From VRUE01 sp963824705 (lineage in GTDB: Bacteria > Actinomycetota > Thermoleophilia > Solirubrobacterales > 70-9): a DNA stretch of 64,000 nucleotides. The notes beneath the pieces were generated by a model, which was given only the letters and a program-made list of their open reading frames with translations, was not told the origin of the DNA and ran no database searches. Positions 29,455 through 37,536 of this stretch are shown one piece after another. Position numbers and translations under genes: made by a program. The DNA is taken from positions 1,240,001-1,304,000 of the forward strand of contig CAWGQE010000003.1 of assembly GCA_963824705.1 (NCBI GenBank), given 5' to 3'. The stretch's first letter is position 1. Each line of letters begins with the position of its first letter.

Positions 29455-31662
29455 ATGTTCGTGCGCAAGAAGCGAGGCCCGGCCGCGCGCCGCAAGCCGA
29501 AAGCGAAGGCCAAAGTCAAATCGCGGCTGCCCCGGCCGCATCTGCCGGAGGGCTTGCAGCAGCGCCACCTCGATCTGATTGGGCTCTTCCTGATCGCGGC
29601 AGGGGTCTACCTCTGCTTCGTCCTCTTCTTCGGTTGGGATGGCGGCAAGGTCGGCTACGGCCTGGAAACCGGTCTGGAATACCTCTTCGGCCAGGTCGGC
29701 GCGCGGATCGCGACCGTGTTGATGCTGGCCATCGGCACGATGCTGGTCACCGGAACGTCGGTATCGACCGTCTTCCGCGGCGTCGGCCGCGGCGTCCGCC
29801 ACACCTTCGTCGGCGGGCGCGACATCGCCCAGACCGCGATCCAGCAGCGCGAGGAGCGCCGCGGCGAAAAGGCCTCGGCGTTCGAGACCCAGGCGGGGCC
29901 GACCGACGTGATGAGCACCTATCCCGAGGACGACGACTTCGAACCGACCGTGGCGATCGCCGAGGACAGCGCCGAGGAAGAGCCCGTCACGACCGAATTC
30001 GAGACCGAGGTCGAGCCAGAGCCGGAGGTCGAGGTCGATTCCCAGCCTGCCGACGCGGGCTTGAACCCACACGCTTACGAGGTCGAGGTCCGCAGCGAGG
30101 AGGGGCTTGGCGTCGGGACCGACGCCGAGTCGAAGCAGGCCTCCCTCACCCCGATGGGGCAGAAGCGCGGCGTCACCGAATCGGACCAGATCGACTACCG
30201 GCCGCCGCCGGCCAAGGTGCTGGAAAAAGGCAAAGGCGACAAAGGCCCCGATCCGCGCGACCACGAAGTGATCGGCCGCAAGCTGGTCGAGACGCTCGGT
30301 CATTTCGGCGTCGAGGCGAAAATCGTCGGCATTGTCAGCGGCCCGCACGTCTCCCGCTTCGAGCTGCGCCTCGCTCCCGGCACCAAGGTGAAGAAAGTCA
30401 CCGAGCTCTCCAACGACCTCGCCTACGCACTCGCCTCGACCGACATCCGCATCCTGGCACCGATTCCGGGCAAGCAGGCGGTGGGGGTGGAGGTGCCCAA
30501 CGCCCGCCGCCGCCTGGTCCGCCTCGGCGACATCTACGCCGGCCGGCCGGAGAAGACCTCGCCGCTGGTCGCCTGGCTCGGCAAGGGGATCGACGGCAAT
30601 CCCGTCTGGACCGATCTGGCGAAGATGCCGCACGTCCTCGTCGCCGGCACCACCGGCTCCGGCAAGTCCGGCTGCGTCAACGCGATCCTCTCTTCGATCC
30701 TGATGCAGGCCTCGCCCAACGAAGTGCGCCTCGTCCTGGTCGACCCCAAGCAGGTCGAGCTCAATCACTACGAGCACGTGCCGCACCTGCTCACCCCGGT
30801 CGTCACCTCGCCCCGCCTTGCCGCCAACGTCCTCGCAAACCTGATCGGCGAGATGGAGAACCGCTACGGGATCATGGGCGAGGCACGTTGCCGAAACCTG
30901 GCCGAGCTCAATCGCGCCCGTGCCAAAGCCGGCGAAGCGCCGCTGCCGCACATCCTCTGCGTGATCGACGAGCTCGCGGACCTGATGATGGTCTCGCCGG
31001 CGGAGGTCGAGGACTCGATCATCCGCCTCGCGCAGAAGTCCCGCGCGACCGGGATTCACCTGGTTCTGGCGACGCAGCGTCCCTCGACCGACATCATCAC
31101 CGGCACGATCAAGGTCAACATCCCGGCTCGTATCGCTTTCGCCGTCTCCTCGCAGACGGACTCGCGGGTGATCCTCGATCAGGGTGGTGCCGAGGCGCTG
31201 CTCGGTCAGGGCGACATGCTCTTCCGCGGCGCCGGCACCTCGAAGATGGCGCGCGTCCAGGGTGCCTTCGTCACCGAGGACGAGATCGCTCGCATCACCA
31301 AGCACTGGGCAAAGCAGGGCGAACCCGAATTCGCGGCCGAGCTGCTCGAGTCACGCGAGGAGACTGGGGGGGAGGGCGGCGACGGCGAGTTCGACCCCGA
31401 CGCCGACGATCTGCTCGACGAAGCGATCCGCACCGTGGTCCAGACCGAAACCGCCTCCGTCTCGATGATTCAACGCCGCCTTCGCGTCGGTTACACCCGC
31501 GCCGGTCGCCTGATCGACATGCTCGAGCGTCGCGGCGTCATCTCCGGCTACGAGGGCTCCAAGCCGCGACAGGTGCTGATCACCGAGGCGGACTTGTCCC
31601 GCGTTCTCGGCGGTGGCGGGGATCCGGAGCCCGTGGCGGTCGATGCCGACGAGGCGGGTTAA
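29455..31662 (+). CDS. ftsK: DNA translocase FtsK/SpoIIIE
   Basis: The protein has 735 residues. The membrane part has only two clear helices (about 42-62 and 78-100) rather than four. A long acidic linker (about 150-245) follows, then the alpha/beta motor: Walker A GTTGSGKSG, Walker B LVLVDPKQVEL, and ATQRPSTDIITG. The C-terminal gamma winged-helix domain (LLDEAIRTVVQTETASVSMI to the end) reads chromosome polarity. It pumps terminal DNA through the closing septum. A RodZ-type gene follows. Confidence 0.95.
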   Translation: MFVRKKRGPAARRKPKAKAKVKSRLPRPHLPEGLQQRHLDLIGLFLIAAGVYLCFVLFFGWDGGKVGYGLETGLEYLFGQVGARIATVLMLAIGTMLVTGTSVSTVFRGVGRGVRHTFVGGRDIAQTAIQQREERRGEKASAFETQAGPTDVMSTYPEDDDFEPTVAIAEDSAEEEPVTTEFETEVEPEPEVEVDSQPADAGLNPHAYEVEVRSEEGLGVGTDAESKQASLTPMGQKRGVTESDQIDYRPPPAKVLEKGKGDKGPDPRDHEVIGRKLVETLGHFGVEAKIVGIVSGPHVSRFELRLAPGTKVKKVTELSNDLAYALASTDIRILAPIPGKQAVGVEVPNARRRLVRLGDIYAGRPEKTSPLVAWLGKGIDGNPVWTDLAKMPHVLVAGTTGSGKSGCVNAILSSILMQASPNEVRLVLVDPKQVELNHYEHVPHLLTPVVTSPRLAANVLANLIGEMENRYGIMGEARCRNLAELNRARAKAGEAPLPHILCVIDELADLMMVSPAEVEDSIIRLAQKSRATGIHLVLATQRPSTDIITGTIKVNIPARIAFAVSSQTDSRVILDQGGAEALLGQGDMLFRGAGTSKMARVQGAFVTEDEIARITKHWAKQGEPEFAAELLESREETGGEGGDGEFDPDADDLLDEAIRTVVQTETASVSMIQRRLRVGYTRAGRLIDMLERRGVISGYEGSKPRQVLITEADLSRVLGGGGDPEPVAVDADEAG

Positions 31663-31707
31663 CAGTCATCTTTCGCGCCGGAACGGCGCAGCGGACACAA
31701 TGTCGGG

Positions 31708-32472
31708 ATGGATACTGGCATCGGACCCACCCTTCGCGAGGCGCGAAGCCGCCGCAAAATCGATCTCTCCGAGGTCGAGGCGGCGATCAAGATCCGCGTC
31801 CGCTACCTGCAGGCGATGGAGAACGAGGAGTGGGACGCCCTTCCCGGGGGCGCCTACACGCGTGGTTTCATCCGCACCTATGCCTCCTATCTGGGCCTGG
31901 ACGGCGAGCGCCTCGCCGACGACTATCGCCGCGCGACGGGGCCCCCAGGGGGGGAGCGGGTGCCGAAGCGGGTCGAGCCGGTACCGACCGCGAGGCGCGG
32001 GCGCCGTCCTCTGGTCTCCAGCCGCCTCGTCATCGTGGCTGTCTGTCTCGCCTTGGTCGCTGTCGTGGTCGGCATCGCGGTGGCTGGGGGAGGGGGCGGC
32101 GGCTCGTCCTCCTCGTCGACGACGGCGGCGAGTGACGGGAATAAGGCGCGAAAGAAGCAGGCGCAGGCCCCTGCGGCGACGAGCAAGCCCGGTGTCGCGG
32201 TGCGCCTGACGGCGACGGCCGAAGTCTGGGTCTGCCTGCTCGACGCGAAGCAAGAACCGCTGGTCGACGGCCAGATCCTCGAAGAAGGGGCCGAAGCGGG
32301 GCCGTTCCGCTCCAAGGGGTTTGAAATCGCCCTGGGCAACGGCTCGGTGGCGATGTTCGTCGACGGCAAGCAGGCCGACGTTCCGGCGAGCTCCAGCCCG
32401 GTGGGATACCGGGTCGATTCGGGCGGCAAGCTGGTCTCCTTGGAAGAAGGAGAAAGGCCAAGCTGCGAATGA
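31708..32472 (+). CDS. RodZ-like helix-turn-helix membrane protein
   Basis: The protein has 254 residues. It has an N-terminal HTH_25 domain (LREARSRRKIDLSEVEAAIK...YLQAMENEEWDALP), the 'GAYTRGFIRTYASYLGLD' signature, one transmembrane helix (about 109-128) followed by Gly/Ser, and a C-terminal extracytoplasmic DUF4115 domain (VRLTATAEVWVCLLDAKQEP). This is the architecture of RodZ, which links MreB to the elongation machinery. It lies between ftsK and cinA, as often in Gram-positive bacteria. I leave the symbol blank because MreB-containing context is not visible here. Confidence 0.88.
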   Translation: MDTGIGPTLREARSRRKIDLSEVEAAIKIRVRYLQAMENEEWDALPGGAYTRGFIRTYASYLGLDGERLADDYRRATGPPGGERVPKRVEPVPTARRGRRPLVSSRLVIVAVCLALVAVVVGIAVAGGGGGGSSSSSTTAASDGNKARKKQAQAPAATSKPGVAVRLTATAEVWVCLLDAKQEPLVDGQILEEGAEAGPFRSKGFEIALGNGSVAMFVDGKQADVPASSSPVGYRVDSGGKLVSLEEGERPSCE

Positions 32473-33755
32473 CGGCGGTACCGGTTCGGGCGGGCATCGT
32501 GGTTACCGGCACCGAGGTCCTGACGGGGCGGATCGCCGACCGCAACGGGCCCTGGATCTCCGAACAGCTGGCCGACCTCGGGATCGACGTCGCCCACATC
32601 ACGGTGGTCGGGGACCGTCCCGAGGACCTCGAGGCCGCATTGCGCTTCATGGCCGACGAGGGCATGGACCTGATCGTCACCTCCGGCGGGCTGGGACCCA
32701 CCGCCGACGACCTGACGGCGGAGATCGTCGCCCGTTTTGCGGGAGTGGAGCTGGTGCTCGACGACGAGGTGGAGGAGAAGATCGCCGAGATCCTGCGCGG
32801 CTTCGCACGCCGCTTCCGCTTCGACGAGGAGGCGGTGAGAGAGGCGAACCGCAAGCAGGCGATGATCCCGGAGGGTTCGCTGCCGCTCGATCCGGTCGGG
32901 ACCGCGCCGGGCCTGGTGGTGCCCGTGGATGGGCGAGTGGTGGTCGTCCTGCCAGGACCGCCGCGCGAGCTGCAACCGATGTGGCCACGCGCGGTCGAGT
33001 CACGCCAGGTCCAGACGGTGCTCGCCCGCGCCACCCCGCTGCTCACCTACACGCTACGGATGTTCGGCATTCCCGAGTCGGAGATCGCCAAGAGCCTGCG
33101 CGAGATCGAGGCTGACGGGGTCGAGCTGGACACGGTCGAGATCACCACTTGCCTGCGGCGCGGTGAGATCGAGATCGATGTCCGTTATCGCGCCGAGGCG
33201 GCGCCGGTTGCCGAGGCGGTGCGGGCCGGGCTGGTCGACCGCCATGCGCGCCACCTGTTCAGCCTCGACGGGGAGACGATCGACTCGCAGCTTGCGGGTC
33301 TGCTTAGCGGCCACAAGCTCGCTCTCGCCGAGTCTTGCTCCAGCGGCCTGCTGGCGGCACGGATCACCAACCTTCCGGGCGCCTCTGCTTACTTTGCCGG
33401 CGGTGTTGTCGCCTACTCGAACGAGGCGAAGGCAGAGCTGCTCGGCGTCGATGCCGCCTTGATCGAGGACCGCGGCGCCGTCTCCCCCGAGGTGGCGGAG
33501 GCGATGTCGCGAGGAGCGCTTGAGCGCTTCGACGCCGACGTCGCCGTCTCGATAACCGGCATCGCCGGTCCCGACGGCGGCACGGAGGAGAAGCCGGTCG
33601 GCTACGTCTGCTTCGATGCCCGCCTCGCCGACGGCACCGCTATCGCCCGCGACCCAGTGATCCCGGGGGGCCGTGAGGACATCCGCGAACGCTCAGCCTT
33701 GGTCGCGATGCACCTGCTGCGAACCCTGCTCGGCGACGCCGACCCACCTTTGTAG
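32469..33755 (+). CDS. cinA: Competence/damage-inducible protein CinA
   Basis: The protein has 428 residues. The N-terminal molybdopterin-binding-like (COG1058) domain has VVTGTEVLTGRIADRNGPWI and DLIVTSGGLGPTADDLT; in related proteins it hydrolyses ADP-ribose. The C-terminal CinA/PncC domain (about 275-428) has ALAESCSSGLLAARITNLPG, SYFAGGVVAYSNEAK and ISVTGIAGPDGGT-type motifs and deamidates nicotinamide mononucleotide. The two together recycle pyridine nucleotides. It overlaps the rodZ-like gene (ATGA) and precedes thpR and recA. A cinA-thpR-recA order is widespread. Confidence 0.94.
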   Translation: MTAVPVRAGIVVTGTEVLTGRIADRNGPWISEQLADLGIDVAHITVVGDRPEDLEAALRFMADEGMDLIVTSGGLGPTADDLTAEIVARFAGVELVLDDEVEEKIAEILRGFARRFRFDEEAVREANRKQAMIPEGSLPLDPVGTAPGLVVPVDGRVVVVLPGPPRELQPMWPRAVESRQVQTVLARATPLLTYTLRMFGIPESEIAKSLREIEADGVELDTVEITTCLRRGEIEIDVRYRAEAAPVAEAVRAGLVDRHARHLFSLDGETIDSQLAGLLSGHKLALAESCSSGLLAARITNLPGASAYFAGGVVAYSNEAKAELLGVDAALIEDRGAVSPEVAEAMSRGALERFDADVAVSITGIAGPDGGTEEKPVGYVCFDARLADGTAIARDPVIPGGREDIRERSALVAMHLLRTLLGDADPPL

Positions 33756-33787
33756 GGAAGGCGCCACAGACTTTTTTCGATTGCGTC

Positions 33788-33816
33788 TTGTTCCGTGTGT
33801 GCTGGCCGCGTAGCGT
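33788..33816 (+). promoter_or_regulatory. Promoter for leaderless thpR-recA transcript
   Basis: TTGTTC (33788-33793) and TAGCGT (33811-33816) form a -35/-10 pair with 17-bp spacing. The ATG at 33824 is 7 nt past the -10 and has no ribosome-binding site. No clear SOS box is visible. Confidence 0.5.
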
Positions 33817-33823
33817 CGGCTGT

Positions 33824-34426
33824 ATGGCGAAGGAGAGGCTGAAGAGTCCGCGGGCGAGGTTGTTCGTCGCCCTCGATCTGCCCGACACCGTGCGGGCGGG
33901 GGTTGCCGAGTGGGGCCGGGGAGCACTCGACGACCCGGCGTTGCGGCCGGTCAAGCCCGAGTCGCTCCACGTCACCCTTGCCTTCCTCGGCTACTTGCCG
34001 GAGGAGGAGATACCGCGCCTGACGGAGATCGTCGAAGCGAGCCAGGCGCCGGCGCCCGAGATCGAGCTGGGCGATCCGGTGCCCCGGCCGGAGCGCGACC
34101 GCTCGCGCCTGTTCGCGCTGCCGGCCGAGTCGCCTGGCACGATCGCCTTACAGCGGGCGCTCGAGGAGAGGCTGGTCGTGGCCCGCTTGTTCGAGCCGGA
34201 GAAGCGGCCGTTCTGGCCGCACGTGACCGTGGCCAGAGTGCGGCGCGAGGAGCGTGGCTCGAAGCGTCCGGCTTCGGTGGGGAAGCGTCCCGGGCCGCTT
34301 CCGAAAGATCTTTCCCAGGCGTTCCGGGCCGTCCGAATCGTTCTCTACCGTTCGAAAATCCAGCCACAGGGTGCGCAGTACATCCCGTTGGCGCAAGTCG
34401 AGCTGCCCGCAGACGGGCGGCAGTGA
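33824..34426 (+). CDS. thpR: RNA 2',3'-cyclic phosphodiesterase
   Basis: The protein has 200 residues from ATG 33824. It is a 2H phosphoesterase with the two catalytic motifs HVTLAFLG (about residue 46) and HVTVARV (about 133). It hydrolyses 2',3'-cyclic phosphate RNA ends to 2'-phosphate. The N-terminal RARLFVALDLPDTVRAGVAE and the C-terminal AVRIVLYRSKIQPQGAQYIP are family signatures. The region between the second His motif and the last strand is longer and basic. recA begins 10 bp after the stop. Confidence 0.93.
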   Translation: MAKERLKSPRARLFVALDLPDTVRAGVAEWGRGALDDPALRPVKPESLHVTLAFLGYLPEEEIPRLTEIVEASQAPAPEIELGDPVPRPERDRSRLFALPAESPGTIALQRALEERLVVARLFEPEKRPFWPHVTVARVRREERGSKRPASVGKRPGPLPKDLSQAFRAVRIVLYRSKIQPQGAQYIPLAQVELPADGRQ

Positions 34427-34436
34427 GGTGGAAGAG

Positions 34437-35552
34437 ATGGCAGACAAGAAAATCGCTCTGAAGGACGCCTCGGCCAAGGAGGCGAAGGCCAAGAATGCGG
34501 CGCTCGAAGCGGCCGTGACCCAGATCGAGCGGGACTTCGGCCAGGGCTCGCTGATGCGTCTTGGCGCCGACGCGACGATCAAGATTCCGGCGATCCCGAC
34601 CGGAGCGCTCTCGCTTGACTTGGCGCTGGGCATCGGCGGCGTCCCCCGGGGCCGGATCGTCGAGATCTTCGGCCCCGAGTCCTCGGGAAAGACGACGCTG
34701 ATCTACCACATCATCTCCGAAGCCCAGGCCCGCGGTGGGATCTGCGCCTTCATCGACACCGAGCACGCGATCGACCCGAGCTACGCCCGCAAGATCGGCG
34801 TCGACACCGACGAGCTCCTGGTCTCCCAGCCCGACTACGGCGAGCAGGCGCTGCAGATCGCCGACCGCCTGATCGCCTCCGCCGCGATCGACGTGGTCGC
34901 GATCGACTCCGTCGCGGCGCTGACGCCGAAAGCCGAGCTCGACGGGCAGATCGGCGACACGACCGTCGGCCTGCAGGCCAGGCTGATGTCGCAGGCGATG
35001 CGCAAACTGGCCGGCAACCTCAACCGGACCAACACCGTCTGCCTCTTCACCAACCAGATCCGCGAAAAAGTCGGCGTCCAGTTCGGCTCGCCGGAGACCC
35101 AGCCCGGCGGCAGGGCGCTCAAGTTCTACTCCTCGCAGCGCCTCGACATCCGTCGTATCGAGACCCTCAAGGAAGGGACCGAGGCCGTCGGCAACCGGGT
35201 CCGGGTCAAAGTCGTCAAGAACAAGGTCGCCTCGCCATTCCGCCAGGCCGAATTCGACATCGAGTACGGGGTCGGCATCTCGCGCGAGGGCGGTTTGCTC
35301 GACTTCGGCATCGAGCACGACTTGGTGCAGAAATCCGGCTCGTTCTTCTCTTACGGCAAGACGCGGCTCGGCCAAGGGCGCAACAACGCCAAACAGTTCC
35401 TCGCCGAGAACCCCGAGATCGCGAGCGAGCTCGAGACCAAGATCCGCACCGCGCTCGGCATCGGCACCGAGAACGTCGTGCCCGTGGCCGAGGAGACGGC
35501 GCCTGTGGCCGATTCGACGGTCGAGCCGCCGGCCGAGGCCCAGGCCGCATAG
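34437..35552 (+). CDS. recA: Recombinase RecA
   Basis: The protein has 371 residues from ATG 34437 with GAGG upstream. It forms ATP-dependent filaments on single-stranded DNA for strand exchange and for SOS induction. Walker A is GPESSGKTT, Walker B VVAIDSVAAL, and loop L2 NQIREKVGVQFGSPETQPGG. The N-terminal helix is preceded by a Lys/Ala-rich extension, and the C-terminal tail is acidic (EETAPVADSTVEPPAEAQAA). There is no intein and no recX downstream; rny follows 41 bp later. Confidence 0.98.
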   Translation: MADKKIALKDASAKEAKAKNAALEAAVTQIERDFGQGSLMRLGADATIKIPAIPTGALSLDLALGIGGVPRGRIVEIFGPESSGKTTLIYHIISEAQARGGICAFIDTEHAIDPSYARKIGVDTDELLVSQPDYGEQALQIADRLIASAAIDVVAIDSVAALTPKAELDGQIGDTTVGLQARLMSQAMRKLAGNLNRTNTVCLFTNQIREKVGVQFGSPETQPGGRALKFYSSQRLDIRRIETLKEGTEAVGNRVRVKVVKNKVASPFRQAEFDIEYGVGISREGGLLDFGIEHDLVQKSGSFFSYGKTRLGQGRNNAKQFLAENPEIASELETKIRTALGIGTENVVPVAEETAPVADSTVEPPAEAQAA

Positions 35553-35579
35553 CCGATTAGACAGGCGCGTCTATGGGAG

Positions 35580-35585
35580 TAGTCT
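35580..35585 (+). promoter_or_regulatory. TAGTCT -10 box before rny
   Basis: TAGTCT ends 8 nt before ATG 35594. There is no ribosome-binding site, so a leaderless transcript is likely. Confidence 0.4.
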
Positions 35586-35593
35586 TGGCGTAG

Positions 35594-36844
35594 ATGAAAA
35601 TCAGCATGCCGCCGTGGAATTGGTCACGCGGCAACGGTTCGGAGCCAGATCTGGTTCTGGATCGGCTGGAGGCGCTTGACGCACAGCTCGGTGAGCTGAA
35701 GCGTGCAGAGCTCGAACGGATTTCCTCGCTGAGCGCAGACGAGGCCCGCCAGATGCTTCTCGACGAAGTCGAGATCGATGCGCGCCGTCGAGCCGGTCTG
35801 ATCCTGCGCAAGATCGAGGAGGAGACCCGCCAGGAGGCGGAGAGACGCGCTCGCGGCATCCTCGCCACCGCGACGCAGCGCCTCGCCGGGCCGCACGCGG
35901 TGCGAACGACGACCCAACTGGTTCAGCTTCCGAACGACGAGATGAAGGGCAGGATCATCGGTCGCGAGGGGCGCAACATCCACGTGCTCGAGGAACTGAC
36001 CGGGGTCGACATCATCGTCGACGACACACCGTCCGCGGTGCGTCTCTCGAGCTTTGACGGAATGCGCCGCGAGATCGCCCGCCTCACTCTCGAACGGCTC
36101 ATCGCCGATGGCCGCATCCACCCGTCCCGCTGCGAGGAGGCATTCGGGCAGGCGACGAGGGAAATCGAGGATCGGGTGGTCGAAGAGGGCGAGCGAGCGA
36201 CGCTCGACGCCAACGTCAACAGTCTCCATCCGCACCTGATCGACCTGCTCGGCAGGTTGCAGTTCCGCACCAGCTACGGGCAGAACGTGCTCAGCCACCT
36301 GGTCGAGTCCTCCTACCTGGCTGCGCTGATCGCGGTCGAGCTCGGTGCCGCCGCCGACATCGCCCGTCGCGCGGCGCTGTTGCACGACATCGGCAAGGCG
36401 GTCGACCACGACGTCGAGGGGACGCACGCGCAGATCGGTGCCCTCCTTGCCCGTCGCTACGGCGAGAGCGAGGAGGTCGCCCATGCGATCGAGGCGCATC
36501 ACGACGAGGTCGAGCCGCACTCGGTGGAGGCTGTGGTGGTCCAGGCCGCGGACGCTCTTTCGGGGGCGCGGCCGGGCGCCCGCGGCGACACGCTCGAGGA
36601 GTATGTGGCCCGCCTTCACGAGCTCGAGGAGCTTGCCTCGCGCCACGCGGGGGTGGAGAGGGTCTATGCGATGCAGGCCGGGCGCGAGATGCGGGTCATG
36701 GTCGACCCCGGCGCGGTCGACGACGAGCGCGCGGCGCTGATCTCGTATGAGATCGCCGCGGCGATAGAGCGCGAGGTCTCCTATCCGGGCCGGATCAAGA
36801 TCACCGTTATTCGCGAGAGCCGCGTCACCAGCTACGCCAAGTGA
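35594..36844 (+). CDS. rny: Ribonuclease Y lacking the membrane anchor
   Basis: The protein has 416 residues against about 520 for typical RNase Y. The KH domain (about 112-175: QLPNDEMKGRIIGREGRNIH) and HD domain (from about 230: LSHLVESSYLAALIAVELGA, catalytic HD in LLHDIGKAVDHD, and EAHHDEVEP) are intact. The C-terminal KITVIRESRVTSYAK is canonical. The usual N-terminal transmembrane helix and most of the long coiled coil are missing. The N-terminus is a short soluble helix after MKISMPPWNWSRGNG. The enzyme makes internal cuts that start mRNA decay; here it should be cytosolic unless recruited to the membrane. Confidence 0.92.
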   Translation: MKISMPPWNWSRGNGSEPDLVLDRLEALDAQLGELKRAELERISSLSADEARQMLLDEVEIDARRRAGLILRKIEEETRQEAERRARGILATATQRLAGPHAVRTTTQLVQLPNDEMKGRIIGREGRNIHVLEELTGVDIIVDDTPSAVRLSSFDGMRREIARLTLERLIADGRIHPSRCEEAFGQATREIEDRVVEEGERATLDANVNSLHPHLIDLLGRLQFRTSYGQNVLSHLVESSYLAALIAVELGAAADIARRAALLHDIGKAVDHDVEGTHAQIGALLARRYGESEEVAHAIEAHHDEVEPHSVEAVVVQAADALSGARPGARGDTLEEYVARLHELEELASRHAGVERVYAMQAGREMRVMVDPGAVDDERAALISYEIAAAIEREVSYPGRIKITVIRESRVTSYAK

Positions 36845-36882
36845 GCCCGAGCAGGCAGTGCCGCTCCGCCGTCATCTGTGGA

Positions 36883-36888
36883 TAGGAT
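36883..36888 (+). promoter_or_regulatory. TAGGAT -10 box before the cupredoxin gene
   Basis: TAGGAT ends 10 nt before ATG 36899, with no ribosome-binding site. It supports 36899 rather than the GTG at 36878 as the start. Confidence 0.4.
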
Positions 36889-36898
36889 TCCGGGCCGC

Positions 36899-37498
36899 AT
36901 GGACAACGCAACCATCTTCTACATTGTCGGTGGCGTCCTCGCCGCCTCGGCGGTCGTGGTCAGCTTCATCGGCCTGCGCGTTGAAAGCTTCCCCGGTCGG
37001 TTCGCCCCGCTTGTCTTCCTCTGGTTCGCGATCCTGGTCGGTGGCGCGACGACCTTTGCCGTGCTCAACGGCAAGGACGAGGAAAAGGCAAGAGCAGCCG
37101 AGGTCACCAGCGCCGGCGAAGAGTTCGTCGAAGAGGAGAAATCGCCGCCACTCGACTCCGGTGAAGCCAAGGGCGGCGGAGAAGCGAAGCCGGAAGAAGC
37201 CAAGGCCAAAGGTCCTGGCGGAACGCTGAAGCTGGCAGCCGATCCGACCCAGATCGCCTTCGACACGACGACTCTGACCAGCAAGCCGGGCGAGGTCACG
37301 ATCGACTTCGACAACCCGTCGGCGCTCGAACACGACGTGGCGATCGAGCAGGATGGCAAGCAGATCGCGATCTCCGAAACGATCGCCAAAGGCAAGACGT
37401 CGGTGAGCGCCGACCTTGCCCCCGGTACCTACACCTTCCTCTGCACCATCCCCGGCCATGCCGAAGCGGGCATGGAAGGAACGCTTACTGTCAAGTAG
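36899..37498 (+). CDS. Membrane-anchored cupredoxin (plastocyanin-like)
   Basis: The protein has 199 residues from ATG 36899. Two N-terminal transmembrane helices (about 4-24 and 36-54) are followed by a charged linker (about 60-100) and a C-terminal cupredoxin domain. All four type-1 copper ligands are visible: His in LEHDVAIEQ, then Cys, His and Met in TFLCTIPGHAEAGMEGTL. This suggests a blue-copper electron carrier facing outside the membrane, probably serving a terminal oxidase or copper enzyme not in this window. It stands alone between rny and miaB. Confidence 0.9.
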   Translation: MDNATIFYIVGGVLAASAVVVSFIGLRVESFPGRFAPLVFLWFAILVGGATTFAVLNGKDEEKARAAEVTSAGEEFVEEEKSPPLDSGEAKGGGEAKPEEAKAKGPGGTLKLAADPTQIAFDTTTLTSKPGEVTIDFDNPSALEHDVAIEQDGKQIAISETIAKGKTSVSADLAPGTYTFLCTIPGHAEAGMEGTLTVK

Positions 37499-37523
37499 GG
37501 CCCTGGGTCAGCCTGGACGACGC

Positions 37524-37529
37524 TACCCT
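37524..37529 (+). promoter_or_regulatory. TACCCT -10 box for leaderless miaB
   Basis: TACCCT ends 7 nt before ATG 37537, with no ribosome-binding site between them. Confidence 0.4.
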
Positions 37530-37536
37530 GCCACCG

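Noticed and set aside
33769..33810. Possible fifth relic of the nested hairpin (ACTTTTTTCG followed by GTCTTGT) upstream of thpR
   Set aside because: The two pieces are on one side only, with no matching arm, so the resemblance is too weak.
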